Shown: positions 53,705-62,068, counted from the first letter of the stretch. The stretch is DNA of 64,000 bases from Mycobacterium sp. (GCF_019247635.1 NZ_JAFBAR010000124.1:1-64000), one strand, 5' to 3'. Made by a program: numbers and translations. The notes: generated by a model not told the origin, from the letters alone.

Positions 53705-54655
53705 TCACGCCAGAGACGCCCCGTGCTCGGCGCGCACCGCCAAAAGCCCGAACAGCATTTCGTCGCGTTCGGCGCCGAGCTCCTCGATCGATCGGCCGTC
53801 CGCCTCTTCGAGGACGCCTTTGATGACCTGTTGCTGGAGCTCCGGAGTTAACTCCGGGTGGCCCAGCCCCGGCCATCCCGCGACCATGCGGGGCATCAGG
53901 TGGTCCATGAAGTGCTGGATGCCGCCCGAGCCGCCGCCGAGGTGCCACAGCAGGTTTGGTCCCATGACCCCCCAGCGCAAGCCGGGCCCCCACGACACCG
54001 CGTCGTCGGCGTCGGCGACGTCAAGAACTCCTTGCCCGATCAGGTAGACCACTTCCCGGTACAGCGCCGACTGCAGGCGGTTGGCGACGTGGCCGGGTAG
54101 TTCCTTCTTCAAATGGATGGGCTTCTTGCCGATCGAGGCGTAGAACACCATCGCGTCCTGGATGGTTTCGGGCGCGGTCTTGGTCCCGCCGACCACTTCC
54201 ACCAGCGGGATCACGTGGGGAGGGTTGAAGGGGTGGCCGATCACGGTCCGCTCCGGACGTCGGCACTCGGCCTGCATCACGCTCATCGTGATGCCCGATG
54301 AGCTCGAAGCAATGATCGACTCGGGTGGCGTCGCGTCGTCGATGTCAGCGAACAGCTTGACCTTCAGTTCCGGGCGCTCGGGCGCGTTTTCCTGGACGAA
54401 GTCCGCGTCAGCGAGGGCCGAATGCATGTCGGAGGTGAACGTCAGGCGGTCGGGCGAGGCGCCGGGCGCGAGCCCCAGCGTCTTGACCCCCTCCCAGGCG
54501 GCCGCCACATAGGATCGCAGTGCCGCCTCGGCTCCCGGTGCGGGATCGGTCGCCGTCACATCGAATCCGTGGGCGAGATAGTGCGTGGCCCAGCTCGCAC
54601 CGATCGTGCCGGTACCGACAATTGCTATGCGCTGCACAGGCTTTAGTGCATTCAT
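53705..54655 (-). CDS. 3-hydroxyacyl-CoA/L-carnitine dehydrogenase-like enzyme
   Basis: A 316-residue NAD-dependent dehydrogenase. RIAIVGTGTIGASWATHYLAHG is the Rossmann motif, ASSSSGITMSVMQAECRRPERTVIGHPFNPPHVIPLVEVVGGTKT contains the catalytic His of the GHPFNPP signature, and LPGHVANRLQSALYREVVYLIGQGVL opens the helical domain. The PP(H/L)xxPLVEVVGG text is typical of L-carnitine 3-dehydrogenases and 3-hydroxyacyl-CoA dehydrogenases. The ribosome site is GGGAG. It is part of the operon with CaiB-like and CaiD-like genes, which supports a carnitine-like role without proving it. Confidence 0.87.
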   Translation of the reverse strand: MNALKPVQRIAIVGTGTIGASWATHYLAHGFDVTATDPAPGAEAALRSYVAAAWEGVKTLGLAPGASPDRLTFTSDMHSALADADFVQENAPERPELKVKLFADIDDATPPESIIASSSSGITMSVMQAECRRPERTVIGHPFNPPHVIPLVEVVGGTKTAPETIQDAMVFYASIGKKPIHLKKELPGHVANRLQSALYREVVYLIGQGVLDVADADDAVSWGPGLRWGVMGPNLLWHLGGGSGGIQHFMDHLMPRMVAGWPGLGHPELTPELQQQVIKGVLEEADGRSIEELGAERDEMLFGLLAVRAEHGASLA

Positions 54656-54679
54656 GATGGTTACTCCCTTACTTGGTTG

Positions 54680-55462
54680 TCAGCGCCCGCGCCAGACGGG
54701 TGCACGTTTTTCGGCGAAGGCCAGGGCTCCCTCGTGCGCGTCCTCGGACTTCAGCAGACTGGACGCGTCCTCGGCCTGACGGGCGAACGCCTGGGAATCG
54801 TTGAGGCCCTGCGTGTCTCGCAGGACTTGCTTGACCCTCGCCAAGGCAAGCGGGGCGTTGCCCGCAATGCGCTGAGCAAGCTCATGTGCTTTTTGCAGCG
54901 CGGCTCCAGGAGCGGTCAGCTCACTGACAAGCCCGTACTGCTTGGCATCTGTGGACGAGAGCGGCTCGCCCGTGAGCAGCACCTTGAGGGCGACGTGGTA
55001 GGGGATGCGCCGCGGCAGGCGGATGACACCGCCCTCCCCCGCGATGAGTCCCCGTTTCACCTCGGGCAGCCCGAATTTGGCGTTTTCGGCGGCAACGATC
55101 AGGTCGCAGCCCAGCGCCATCTCGAACCCACCACCGAGCGCCCAGCCTTCCACGGCCGCGATCAGCGGCTTGCGCACCACAGCTTGGGTGACTCCGCCGA
55201 ATCCGCGACCCGGAAGGATCGGGGTCTGCCCGTTGGCGAACGCCTTCAGGTCCATGCCCGCGCTGAATGTCCCGCCGGCGCCGGTGAGGACACCCACCGA
55301 CAGCGACGGATCGGAATCCAGCAGATCCAGGGCGGACGCTACTGCGACGGCGACCTCGCGGTTGACCGCGTTCTTCTGCGCCGGCCGGTTGATGGTGATC
55401 GTTAAGACGCCGTCATGACGCTCGACGAGTACAAGCTCGGTTGCTGCTTCCACTGTGGTCAT
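54680..55462 (-). CDS. Enoyl-CoA hydratase (crotonase family)
   Basis: A 260-residue crotonase-fold enzyme from ATG 55462 (MTTVEAATELVLVERHDGV). The frame extends to 55954 but that part is antisense to the next gene. ITINRPAQKNAVN, GTFSAGMDLKAF (oxyanion hole), EGWALGGGFEMALGCDLIVAAENAKFGLPEVKRGLIAGEGGVIRLPRRI carry the second oxyanion Gly and catalytic Glu positions. It overlaps neither neighbour but starts 5 bases before the CoA transferase stop. In carnitine clusters the equivalent is CaiD (crotonobetainyl-CoA hydratase). Confidence 0.9.
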   Translation of the reverse strand: MTTVEAATELVLVERHDGVLTITINRPAQKNAVNREVAVAVASALDLLDSDPSLSVGVLTGAGGTFSAGMDLKAFANGQTPILPGRGFGGVTQAVVRKPLIAAVEGWALGGGFEMALGCDLIVAAENAKFGLPEVKRGLIAGEGGVIRLPRRIPYHVALKVLLTGEPLSSTDAKQYGLVSELTAPGAALQKAHELAQRIAGNAPLALARVKQVLRDTQGLNDSQAFARQAEDASSLLKSEDAHEGALAFAEKRAPVWRGR

Positions 55463-55466
55463 TGCA

Positions 55467-56699
55467 CTATTCCTGTTCTGCCCCAACGGGAATCGCTCCC
55501 GTGGCTTGTAGTTGGCTGATGTCATCCGCGCTAAAGCCCAGTTGCGCGAGGATTTCATCGTTGTGTTCTCCGTGCTCGGGTGCGCGCCGCGCCGGGACCC
55601 GTGCCAGCCCCCGAAGGGTGAGCGGGTTATTGACCGTGTAGTCCAGATCAGCGGCACCCTCGATCGGCACGACGATGTCGTTGGCGCGCAGTTGCGGATC
55701 CTCGGCCGCCTCCTCAGGCGTCTGGATGACACCGAATGGAATGCGAGCCTCGTCGAGGACCTCCTTCCAGTGCGCCAACGGTTGCGCCCTGAATTCGGCG
55801 TCAAGCAGTTCGGCCAACTCCGCGGCATGCTGACCGATGGTCTTCGCATCGCTGAAGCGCGGATCGGACAGTAGGTCCGACCGACCGATGGCGTTGGCCA
55901 ATACCGGCCATGCCGATCGCTTGGCGGCCAGCATGATCCAGCGCCCATCGCCACATGCGTACGGATTCGTCAGCGCGTTGACGGGCGTGTTGCGGTCATG
56001 CAGCTCGTACGGCTTGCCGCCGGCCAACGCCGCCGAGACCAGCGTTCCCGTTGCCCACACCCCGGTGGCCAACAGCGACGTGCCGACGTTGGCACCCCGC
56101 CCCGTGCGTTCGCGGTGATACAGCGCGGTGGTGATCGCTGCGTAGATCGCGACGGCCGTGGTGTAATCGCCGCTGCCCCACGGCGGCGCCGTAGGCGGAG
56201 CCCCGGCGTCGCGGGTGGCGGCAAGCAGTCCGCTGCGCGACCAGAAGGCGGTCAGGTCGAACCCGGGCAGCTTTGCATCGGGGCCGGTGTCACCGAAACC
56301 GGTGATGTCGGCGTAGATAATCCGAGGATTCCATCCCGACACTTCTTCATAGCCCAGGTGCAAGCCCTCGCGGGTGCCGTGTGGGAAATTGGTGATCAGC
56401 ACGTCGGCCCATTCGACGAGACGCTTGAGGATCTGTGTCCCGCCCTCGGATTTCAGGTTGATCGACATTCCGCGCTTGTTGCGATTGGCCAAGTGCCAGC
56501 TGTAATTCCCCAGCGCCGCCGGGCTCGGCGGTACCGAGCTCAGCAATCGCTGCGGGTCACCCATCCCCGGCGCCTCGACCTTGATGACGTCGGCCCCGAA
56601 GTCCGACAGCATCGTCGCGGCCGCGGGTGCGGCGATAAAGCTCGCCAGTTCAACAACTTTGAGGCCGGAAAACACGGATTGCGTTGCTTGTGTGGTCAT
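55467..56699 (-). CDS. CaiB/BaiF-family (type III) CoA transferase
   Basis: A 410-residue family III CoA transferase. FSGLKVVELASFIAAPAAATMLSDFGADVIKVEAP is the standard N-terminus, GDPQR follows, and RNKRGMSINLKSEGG and GDYTTAVAIYAAITTALYHRERTGRGANV include the catalytic Asp in GDYTTA. It moves CoA between a thioester donor and a free acid (carnitine/betaine-type acids, dicarboxylates or bile-acid-like acids in known members). AAAGGGAG precedes the start. It follows the acyl-CoA dehydrogenase by 15 bases. Confidence 0.92.
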   Translation of the reverse strand: MTTQATQSVFSGLKVVELASFIAAPAAATMLSDFGADVIKVEAPGMGDPQRLLSSVPPSPAALGNYSWHLANRNKRGMSINLKSEGGTQILKRLVEWADVLITNFPHGTREGLHLGYEEVSGWNPRIIYADITGFGDTGPDAKLPGFDLTAFWSRSGLLAATRDAGAPPTAPPWGSGDYTTAVAIYAAITTALYHRERTGRGANVGTSLLATGVWATGTLVSAALAGGKPYELHDRNTPVNALTNPYACGDGRWIMLAAKRSAWPVLANAIGRSDLLSDPRFSDAKTIGQHAAELAELLDAEFRAQPLAHWKEVLDEARIPFGVIQTPEEAAEDPQLRANDIVVPIEGAADLDYTVNNPLTLRGLARVPARRAPEHGEHNDEILAQLGFSADDISQLQATGAIPVGAEQE

Positions 56700-56714
56700 T
56701 ATTGTCGTCTCCCT

Positions 56715-57935
56715 TTAAACGAACGCGCTCAGGCCGGTGACGGACTTGCCCACGATCAGAGTCTGCATCTCGCGGGTGCCCTCATAGGAGTACAGAGCCT
56801 CCGAGTCGGCAACAAACCGGCCGATGTTGTAGTCGAGCACAATGCCGTTGCCGCCGAACAACTCCCGGGCCCAATGCACCGTCTCGCGCATCCGCACGGT
56901 GCAGTAGGCCTTCGCCAACGCGGACTGCTCGTCGCGGTACACGCCCTCGTGCTGCAACTGGGCCAGACGCGCCATCATCCCGGCACACGCCGTGGCGTTG
57001 CCGAGCATCTTGACCAGCAGGTCCTGAACCATCTGGAACTTGCCGATCGGGCGACCGAACTGGGTGCGTTCCTTGGCGTACTGCAGCGCGAGCTCGTATG
57101 CGGCGAATTGGACGCCCACCGCCTGCCACGCCACACCGCTACGCGTCCGGCGCAGGATTTCGGCGGTGTCCCTAAAGGAGTTCGCGTTCTGCAACCGGTT
57201 GGCCTCAGGAACCCGGCACTCGTCGAGCACGATGTCGGCGTTCTGCACGATCCGCAGCGCGAACTTGTTCTCGATCTTCGTCGCGGTGAAACCAGGAGTT
57301 CCCTTTTCCACCACGAAGCCCAGCACGCGATTCGTCTCGACGTCGCGGGCCCACACCACCACGACGTCGGCGAACGTGGCGTTGCCGATCCAGCGTTTGG
57401 CACCGTTGAGCACCCATTCGTCACCCTCGCGGCGGGCCGTGGTCTCCATGCCGCCTGCCACGTCGGAGCCGCCGTGCGGCTCGGTCAGCGCGAACGCGCC
57501 GATTTTCTCGAAACGGCTCATCGCAGGCAGCCAGCGGCGCTTCTGGTCCTCGGACCCACAAGAGAGGATGGAGCCCATCGCCAGCCCCGAGTGCACTCCG
57601 AAGAACACCGAGAGCGACGGATCGGCGTGCGCCATCTCCATCGCGGTGATACCGGTCATCAGGTTGCTCGGCGCGGACTCCGGCGAATCGGGATCGGCCC
57701 AATCCAGCAGGCCCAGCTTCGCGAACCCCTTGACAAGCTCATGCGGGAACTCGGCCCGCGCCCAGTAGTCGTCGATGATCGGTGCGGCCTCCGTGCGGAA
57801 GAATTCGCGGATACGGGCGACCTTCTTGCGCTCCGAATCTGACAGCAGCTCCTCGTAGGCGTAGAAATCGGCCGGCAGCAGCCCCCGTTCCAAATAGGGC
57901 TGGGGCGTTGTCGGCAACGTAACCGTGATGGTCAT
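56715..57935 (-). CDS. Acyl-CoA dehydrogenase, glutaryl-CoA-dehydrogenase-like
   Basis: A 406-residue flavoenzyme, first gene of the operon. ATG 57935 (MTITVTLPTTPQPYLERG) has AGAGGA upstream. FAD and substrate motifs: GAFALTEPHGGSDV, WVLNGAKRWIGNA and RTQFGRPIGKFQMVQ. The catalytic Glu lies in LYSYEGTREMQTLIVGKSVTG. Text order and the C-terminus match glutaryl-CoA dehydrogenase, but the YRS arginine that binds the substrate carboxylate is replaced (DPSLSVFFGVHS). It is therefore probably not a glutaryl-CoA dehydrogenase. In carnitine clusters the analogous gene is CaiA. Confidence 0.88.
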   Translation of the reverse strand: MTITVTLPTTPQPYLERGLLPADFYAYEELLSDSERKKVARIREFFRTEAAPIIDDYWARAEFPHELVKGFAKLGLLDWADPDSPESAPSNLMTGITAMEMAHADPSLSVFFGVHSGLAMGSILSCGSEDQKRRWLPAMSRFEKIGAFALTEPHGGSDVAGGMETTARREGDEWVLNGAKRWIGNATFADVVVVWARDVETNRVLGFVVEKGTPGFTATKIENKFALRIVQNADIVLDECRVPEANRLQNANSFRDTAEILRRTRSGVAWQAVGVQFAAYELALQYAKERTQFGRPIGKFQMVQDLLVKMLGNATACAGMMARLAQLQHEGVYRDEQSALAKAYCTVRMRETVHWARELFGGNGIVLDYNIGRFVADSEALYSYEGTREMQTLIVGKSVTGLSAFV

Positions 57936-58027
57936 TGCATCCTCTGTTCGTTGGTTCGGCAAAGGCTCTTGTCTTCGCATTGCACTAACCATCGGCGCCG
58001 CGCGGATCGGTCGGGGATACCGCCTTT

Positions 58028-58051
58028 ATCCCCGGTACTGGCAGGGACAGG
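58028..58051. promoter_or_regulatory. Regulatory motif A between the acyl-CoA operon and XRE genes
   Basis: The core GGTACTGGCAGGGACAGG (58034-58051) follows an inverted repeat GGGGATA (58013-58019)/TATCCCC (58027-58033). The 24-base segment recurs inverted at 61576-61599 with one mismatch. It is 93 bases upstream of the dehydrogenase start. Likely an operator for the adjacent XRE proteins. Confidence 0.65.
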
Positions 58052-58065
58052 TTTAAGCTCGACTG

Positions 58066-58905
58066 ATGGCTGTCGAGGCCAATGCACTGGGCGACTACCT
58101 GCGTGCGCGGCGCCAGCAGGTGCGGCCCGAGGACGTCGGGCTGATTCCCGGTGCGCGCCGACGGGTCGCGGGTTTGCGCCGCGAGGAGCTGGCAATGTTG
58201 GCGGGCATCAGCGCCGAGTACTACCTGCGCCTGGAGGTGGGCCGTGACAAGCATCCGTCGGCTCAGGTTGTCGACGCGCTCGCCCGGGTCCTGCGGCTGG
58301 ACGCCAAAGCCACGGGACATCTGCGCAACCTGGCCAACCCGACCAGACCGGATACCACCGATCTGGAAGTAGCACGGGCATACGCGTTAGCGGAACTAAT
58401 CGATCAGTTCTTGGTGCCGGCCTTCGTGGCCAACAGGTACCTAGACGTTTTGGCGGCAAATCCGTTAGCCCGCGCCCTGTCGCCCGAATTCACACCGGGA
58501 CAAAACTTCCTCCACTGGCGCTTTGTAGACCCCGCCGCCCGCGACCTCTACGTTGATTGGGACGAGGCGACCGCTAGCGCGGTGGGTGGTTTGCGGGAAT
58601 TCGCCGGTCCCTGTAAGAAAGACGCTCGCATGCGCGCGTTGACGGATGAACTGTGCGCGATAAGCGCGCGTTTCCGCGAACTGTGGTCCGCCGGCACGGG
58701 CGTGGGTTACTTCTTGGGACTCCGCCACATTCGTCACCCGCTAGTCGGCGACCTTCATCTTCACACCCACCGGCTCAACGCTCCGTACGCCGGTGGGGAC
58801 CACGTGGTGATGTTCCGCGCCGACCCCGGCAGCGAATCCGCCCGAGCGCTCGAGGAGCTACGATCTCTGACGGCCGCGTCCACCACCGGCGCCGGCGGGG
58901 AATAA
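58066..58905 (+). CDS. XRE/MmyB-like transcription regulator 1
   Basis: A 279-residue regulator. The N-terminal helix-turn-helix is LGDYLRARRQQVRPEDVGL...VAGLRREELAMLAGISAEYYLRLEVGRDKHPSAQVVDALARVLRLD. The C-terminal MmyB-like ligand-binding domain covers about 105-275 (FVANRYLDVLAANPLARALSPEFTPGQNFLHWRFVDPAARDLYVDW, FRELW, HPLVGDLHL). The MmyB fold binds fatty-acid-like ligands in a known homologue. Divergent from the acyl-CoA operon; it probably controls that operon. Confidence 0.9.
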   Translation: MAVEANALGDYLRARRQQVRPEDVGLIPGARRRVAGLRREELAMLAGISAEYYLRLEVGRDKHPSAQVVDALARVLRLDAKATGHLRNLANPTRPDTTDLEVARAYALAELIDQFLVPAFVANRYLDVLAANPLARALSPEFTPGQNFLHWRFVDPAARDLYVDWDEATASAVGGLREFAGPCKKDARMRALTDELCAISARFRELWSAGTGVGYFLGLRHIRHPLVGDLHLHTHRLNAPYAGGDHVVMFRADPGSESARALEELRSLTAASTTGAGGE

Positions 58906-58908
58906 GTC

Positions 58909-59739
58909 GTGGCGGCAAAGGCCAGCGCGCTGGGCGAGTACCTGCGCGCGCGGCGACAGCAGGTGCGTCCCGAGGATGTCGGGCTGGTTCCCGGCGCGCG
59001 ACGACGCGTCCAGGGTTTGCGTCGCGAGGAACTGGCGCTCCTGGCGGGCATCAGCGTCGAGTACTACCTACGACTTGAAGTGGGTCGCGATAAGAACCCG
59101 TCAGCTCAGGTCGTCGAGGCGCTTGCGCGGGCGCTACGGCTGGACTACAAGTCCACGAGATATCTGCACCAACTGGCCAACCCGGTCATCAGCCGCTGGG
59201 ATCGCTCTATTCTGGACGCAGTAGTCGAGGGGCTAGACGACCTGATCGATCAGTTGCCGTTCCCGGCAATCGTGGCCAGTCGATATCAAGATGTCCTAGC
59301 CGCAAATCCGATGGCCCAGGCGCTGTCACCGGGATTCGCGCTGGGACAAAACTTCCTGCGCTGGCGCCTCTTAGACCCCGCCGCCCGGGAGCTGTACGTT
59401 GATTGGGAAGAGGCCACCGATGCCGCGGTGAGCGGACTGCGCGAGCTTGCCGGCACACTTCCGGATGATCCTCGCATGCACACGTTGATTGCTGAATTAT
59501 CCTCCGCGAGCCCACTTTTCCGCCAACTGTGGGCGCGAGCCAATGTGGGTTATCGGTTGGGAACCATGCACTTGCGTCATCCCCTGGTCGGCGACCTCTA
59601 TCTATGCCGGAACCAGCTCAACGTTCCGCATCTGCCGCAGGCCGTTGGACAGCATCTGCTCGTCTATCGCGCCGAACCCGGTAGCGATTCGGCCAGAGCA
59701 CTAGAGGAACTCCGGTCGCTATCCTCCCCCGCTCGCTAG
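58909..59739 (+). CDS. XRE/MmyB-like transcription regulator 2 (paralogue)
   Basis: A 276-residue protein very similar in every domain to its upstream neighbour: ALGEYLRARRQQVRPEDVGLVPGARRRVQGLRREELALLAGISVEYYLRLEVGRDKNPSAQVVEALARALRLD, then an MmyB-like domain. GTG 58909 starts 3 bases after the preceding stop, so the pair is one transcript. It arose by tandem duplication. The two may have different ligands; a separate target set (NmrA or SRPBCC genes nearby) is possible. Confidence 0.9.
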   Translation: MAAKASALGEYLRARRQQVRPEDVGLVPGARRRVQGLRREELALLAGISVEYYLRLEVGRDKNPSAQVVEALARALRLDYKSTRYLHQLANPVISRWDRSILDAVVEGLDDLIDQLPFPAIVASRYQDVLAANPMAQALSPGFALGQNFLRWRLLDPAARELYVDWEEATDAAVSGLRELAGTLPDDPRMHTLIAELSSASPLFRQLWARANVGYRLGTMHLRHPLVGDLYLCRNQLNVPHLPQAVGQHLLVYRAEPGSDSARALEELRSLSSPAR

Positions 59740-59788
59740 AGCGGCAGGCCGAGTCCGTGGCGCCCTTGGGTCCTTTTCCGTACAGCGC

Positions 59789-60688
59789 TCACCGACGAGG
59801 GCGCCCGCTGGATTCGAACCGGGATCGGGTGGCCGCGACGTAGTCCTCCACGGTGATGGGCTTGACTCCGCCGATCACCTCGACGAGGTTGTTGACCCCG
59901 GCGAAGACGCCGTCGCGGTAGTCCTGTGCCACGTTGCTGATGTGCTGCACAAAATGCGCCGAGGCGCCGGCCGCGGTCAGACCGTCCGCGAAGGTGGGAA
60001 TGTCGATTGGCTCGTAGCGCACCGGGATGCCCAGGGTGCGTTGAACTTTCGCGGCGATTTCATGCCAGTTGAGTTCTTCGGCGCCGAACAGTGGGTAGAC
60101 CTGGCGGTCGTGCGGGTCGGGGTTTTGCAGGATGGCGGCGATGACATGGGCTTGATCGGCGGCGTCAATGGGGGCGTGGCGGGCCTCGGCGAAGGGCAGA
60201 CGATAGACGCCTTCGTCGTTGTCGCGGATCCAGAACATGTTCATAAAGAACGTAAAGAAGGTGGGCCGCAGATGGGTGGTGATCAGCGCGCTGCGGTCCA
60301 GCAGCCGTTCGGCGAGCCAATGGTGGCGCGCGGCATTGCTCTTGGCTTCCCGACGCGCCGAGATCTGTGACATATTTACCACCGCACGCACGCCGGCCTC
60401 GCTGGCCGCCTGCACGAAGTTCGCGGTGGCCTCCACCAAGCCCGGGGCGACAGGGTAGTTGAAGTAGGCCGCATGCACCCCGGCAGCCGCGGCGCTGACC
60501 GAGGGAAAGTCCAGCAGATCGCCCTGCACGACTTCGGCGCCCAGTTCGCGCAACCGGTCCGCGCGCTCATCGACGCTGTGTACCAAGGCGCGGACGCGAA
60601 GACCGCGTTCACGCAACAACCTCACGGTGTGCGCGCCGGTGTTGCCGGTGGCGCCGGTAATCAGGAACAACTCGTTCGTGTCAATCAT
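59789..60688 (-). CDS. NmrA/NAD(P)-binding family protein
   Basis: A 299-residue atypical SDR from ATG 60688 (AAAGG upstream); the frame extends to 60874 but overlaps the next gene antisense. FLITGATGNTGAHTVRLLRERGLRVRALVHSV is the NmrA-type cofactor motif, with VVQGDLLDFPSVSAAAAGVHAAYFNYPV and VVNMSQISA. There is no SDR YxxxK, so it resembles NmrA/quinone-reductase-2-like proteins that bind or reduce quinones. It is the second gene after the SRPBCC-like gene. Confidence 0.88.
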   Translation of the reverse strand: MIDTNELFLITGATGNTGAHTVRLLRERGLRVRALVHSVDERADRLRELGAEVVQGDLLDFPSVSAAAAGVHAAYFNYPVAPGLVEATANFVQAASEAGVRAVVNMSQISARREAKSNAARHHWLAERLLDRSALITTHLRPTFFTFFMNMFWIRDNDEGVYRLPFAEARHAPIDAADQAHVIAAILQNPDPHDRQVYPLFGAEELNWHEIAAKVQRTLGIPVRYEPIDIPTFADGLTAAGASAHFVQHISNVAQDYRDGVFAGVNNLVEVIGGVKPITVEDYVAATRSRFESSGRPRR

Positions 60689-60719
60689 GTTGGTCACCTT
60701 TCTCGCCGATGGACCGCCG

Positions 60720-61184
60720 CTATGAGCTGTCCGCTGCGTTCGCGTCGCTGCGGGCCTCGATCGTCTTGACGCTGTTGACAAATGCCTTTCGCAAGGATCC
60801 CTTGGCGACGGTTGCGAGCAAGCCCGAGAGAACAAGGCCTCTGAAGTTCTTGCCCTCGCGTACGATGACGACATCTACGTCGGTCGTTCCATCGGTCCGC
60901 CGCGTAAGGGTGTACCTGTAGCCCGACGCGCCGCCGAACACGTTGGAGTCAATTGTCTTGGCCGCGACGCGGTTAGGATCGGACCAGTCATACAGCAGGC
61001 GTTCCCAGACGCCACCCGAGCCCTCGGTGACATCGGCATCATGGACGCCGAGGTGATGCACCCTAAGGTATGAGTAGGCGCTTTTGGCAAAGACTTTCTG
61101 TCGGCCCGGCCCAAAGTCGGTGAGCCCGGCGACGAACTGCTCAGGGGTCGAGATGGTCGTGTGGTGAAAATGAAACGAGGTCAT
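60720..61184 (-). CDS. SRPBCC-like/lipid-binding hypothetical protein
   Basis: A 154-residue protein from ATG 61184 (GAAAGGA ribosome site). TSFHFHHTTISTPEQFVAGLTDFGPGRQKVFAKSAYSYLRVHHLG is the start; YDWSDPNRVAAKTIDSNVFGGASGYRYTLTRRTDGTTDVDVVIVREGK resembles the beta sheet of SRPBCC/START-like proteins. The assignment is from strand and loop pattern only. It is followed by the NmrA-like gene at a 31-base gap. The two are probably one operon downstream of motif C. Confidence 0.7.
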   Translation of the reverse strand: MTSFHFHHTTISTPEQFVAGLTDFGPGRQKVFAKSAYSYLRVHHLGVHDADVTEGSGGVWERLLYDWSDPNRVAAKTIDSNVFGGASGYRYTLTRRTDGTTDVDVVIVREGKNFRGLVLSGLLATVAKGSLRKAFVNSVKTIEARSDANAADSS

Positions 61185-61420
61185 GAGACATTCCTTTCTA
61201 CAGTCGTTTTCGTGCGTGGATGCGCTTGCATAGGCCGGACCCGCCAGCCGGACACACGGCATGCCCGACGGCGGAGCCGCTTGACGGGCCGACGATCCTC
61301 GGATGTATGAGCAGGCTCACGAGCTGTCCCTTCGCGCTCGATTGCTGATCGATGCGCCGCTAAGGACGCACCGTAGCCGTTAGGAATTCCCGCTTGCCAA
61401 TTGGCAACCTAACCCCGCTG

Positions 61421-61443
61421 ATCCTGGTAGTGGCAGGACAAGG
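61421..61443. promoter_or_regulatory. Regulatory motif C (diverged copy)
   Basis: A sequence like motif A, with GGTAGTGGCAGG and ACAAGG, in the same orientation as at 58028. It lies about 237 bases before the SRPBCC-like gene at 61184. Confidence 0.4.
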
Positions 61444-61575
61444 TTCAGCCGCCACGCGTCGTGCCCATTGTCGTCTGAGCGCATTCGCAGCTCCGAACAG
61501 CCCCTGCTACCTGATCGTGGAGTGTCGCAGAGACTTATTTGGCTAATCTGCTCCCTCTGCACCACTTGCGCTGAT

Positions 61576-61599
61576 CCTGTCCCTGCCAGTACCCGGGAT
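61576..61599. promoter_or_regulatory. Regulatory motif B (inverted copy of motif A)
   Basis: Read on the minus strand it matches motif A at 23 of 24 positions, and an inverted repeat GGGAT (61595-61599)/ATCCC (61609-61613) overlaps it. It is 93 bases before the GTG at 61692, the same distance as motif A to the acyl-CoA dehydrogenase start. Confidence 0.6.
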
Positions 61600-61691
61600 C
61601 AATGCGGCATCCCCAGCCCTGCCGCAGTGCCCTGATGGTAAATGCATCGCCCCGCCGAGAGTTCGGCACACCACAGATGAGGGAGGACGCC

Positions 61692-62066
61692 GTGACCACC
61701 ACCGTGACGTTGCCCGCGCCGCCCGCGCCGTATCTGGAGGCGGGACAGCGGAATCGAGTTGTGGGCGTAGGTTCGGCTTTCGGTCGGTTGGCCGCGACGA
61801 AGGCGCTCAAGCATGCGGAGTCGGATATTTCTGACGCCGTTGTGTTTGTAATGCGCATTGCTGCGCGAGGCACAGCGCATGTTCACAACTATGCTTCGCT
61901 GTGGCTGCAGGTCATCCCAACGACCGCGGCCGTCTTCACCACCGTCGGCGCGCTCATCGCCCTTTACGTTGCGCTCACCGGTACAGGGAGAGGCACTCCG
62001 CACCAAGCACTTTCAGGCGGTACCGGTACGCCGCGTGCGCGACAAACTCCGAAAGGTTGGCACTGA
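61692..62066 (+). CDS. Chimeric ORF with truncated acyl-CoA dehydrogenase start
   Basis: A 124-residue frame from GTG 61692, with GGGAGGA 5 bases before it. Its first 17 residues (TTTVTLPAPPAPYLEAG) match the N-terminus of the dehydrogenase at 57935, but the rest does not: it has a hydrophobic stretch SLWLQVIPTTAAVFTTVGALIALYVALTG, as at the start of a membrane protein. Probably a relic joined to unrelated sequence. It ends just before the permease gene. Confidence 0.45.
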   Translation: MTTTVTLPAPPAPYLEAGQRNRVVGVGSAFGRLAATKALKHAESDISDAVVFVMRIAARGTAHVHNYASLWLQVIPTTAAVFTTVGALIALYVALTGTGRGTPHQALSGGTGTPRARQTPKGWH

Positions 62067-62068
62067 TA

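Larger units (their letters stand above)
61185..61691. other. Regulatory region with duplicated motifs
   Basis: About 500 bases with no real gene. It contains the palindrome TTGCCAA/TTGGCAA (61394-61407), motif C (61421-61443) and motif B (61576-61599), and looks like a duplicated, partly decayed copy of the promoter region at 57936-58051. Confidence 0.55.

Noticed and set aside
55998-57842. A 614-codon plus-strand open frame
   Set aside because: Antisense to the CoA transferase and acyl-CoA dehydrogenase; its sequence is the mirror of those genes and has no domain.
61535-61873. A minus-strand frame in the duplicated promoter region
   Set aside because: No family resemblance; it reads across the inverted motif B and the chimeric ORF start.
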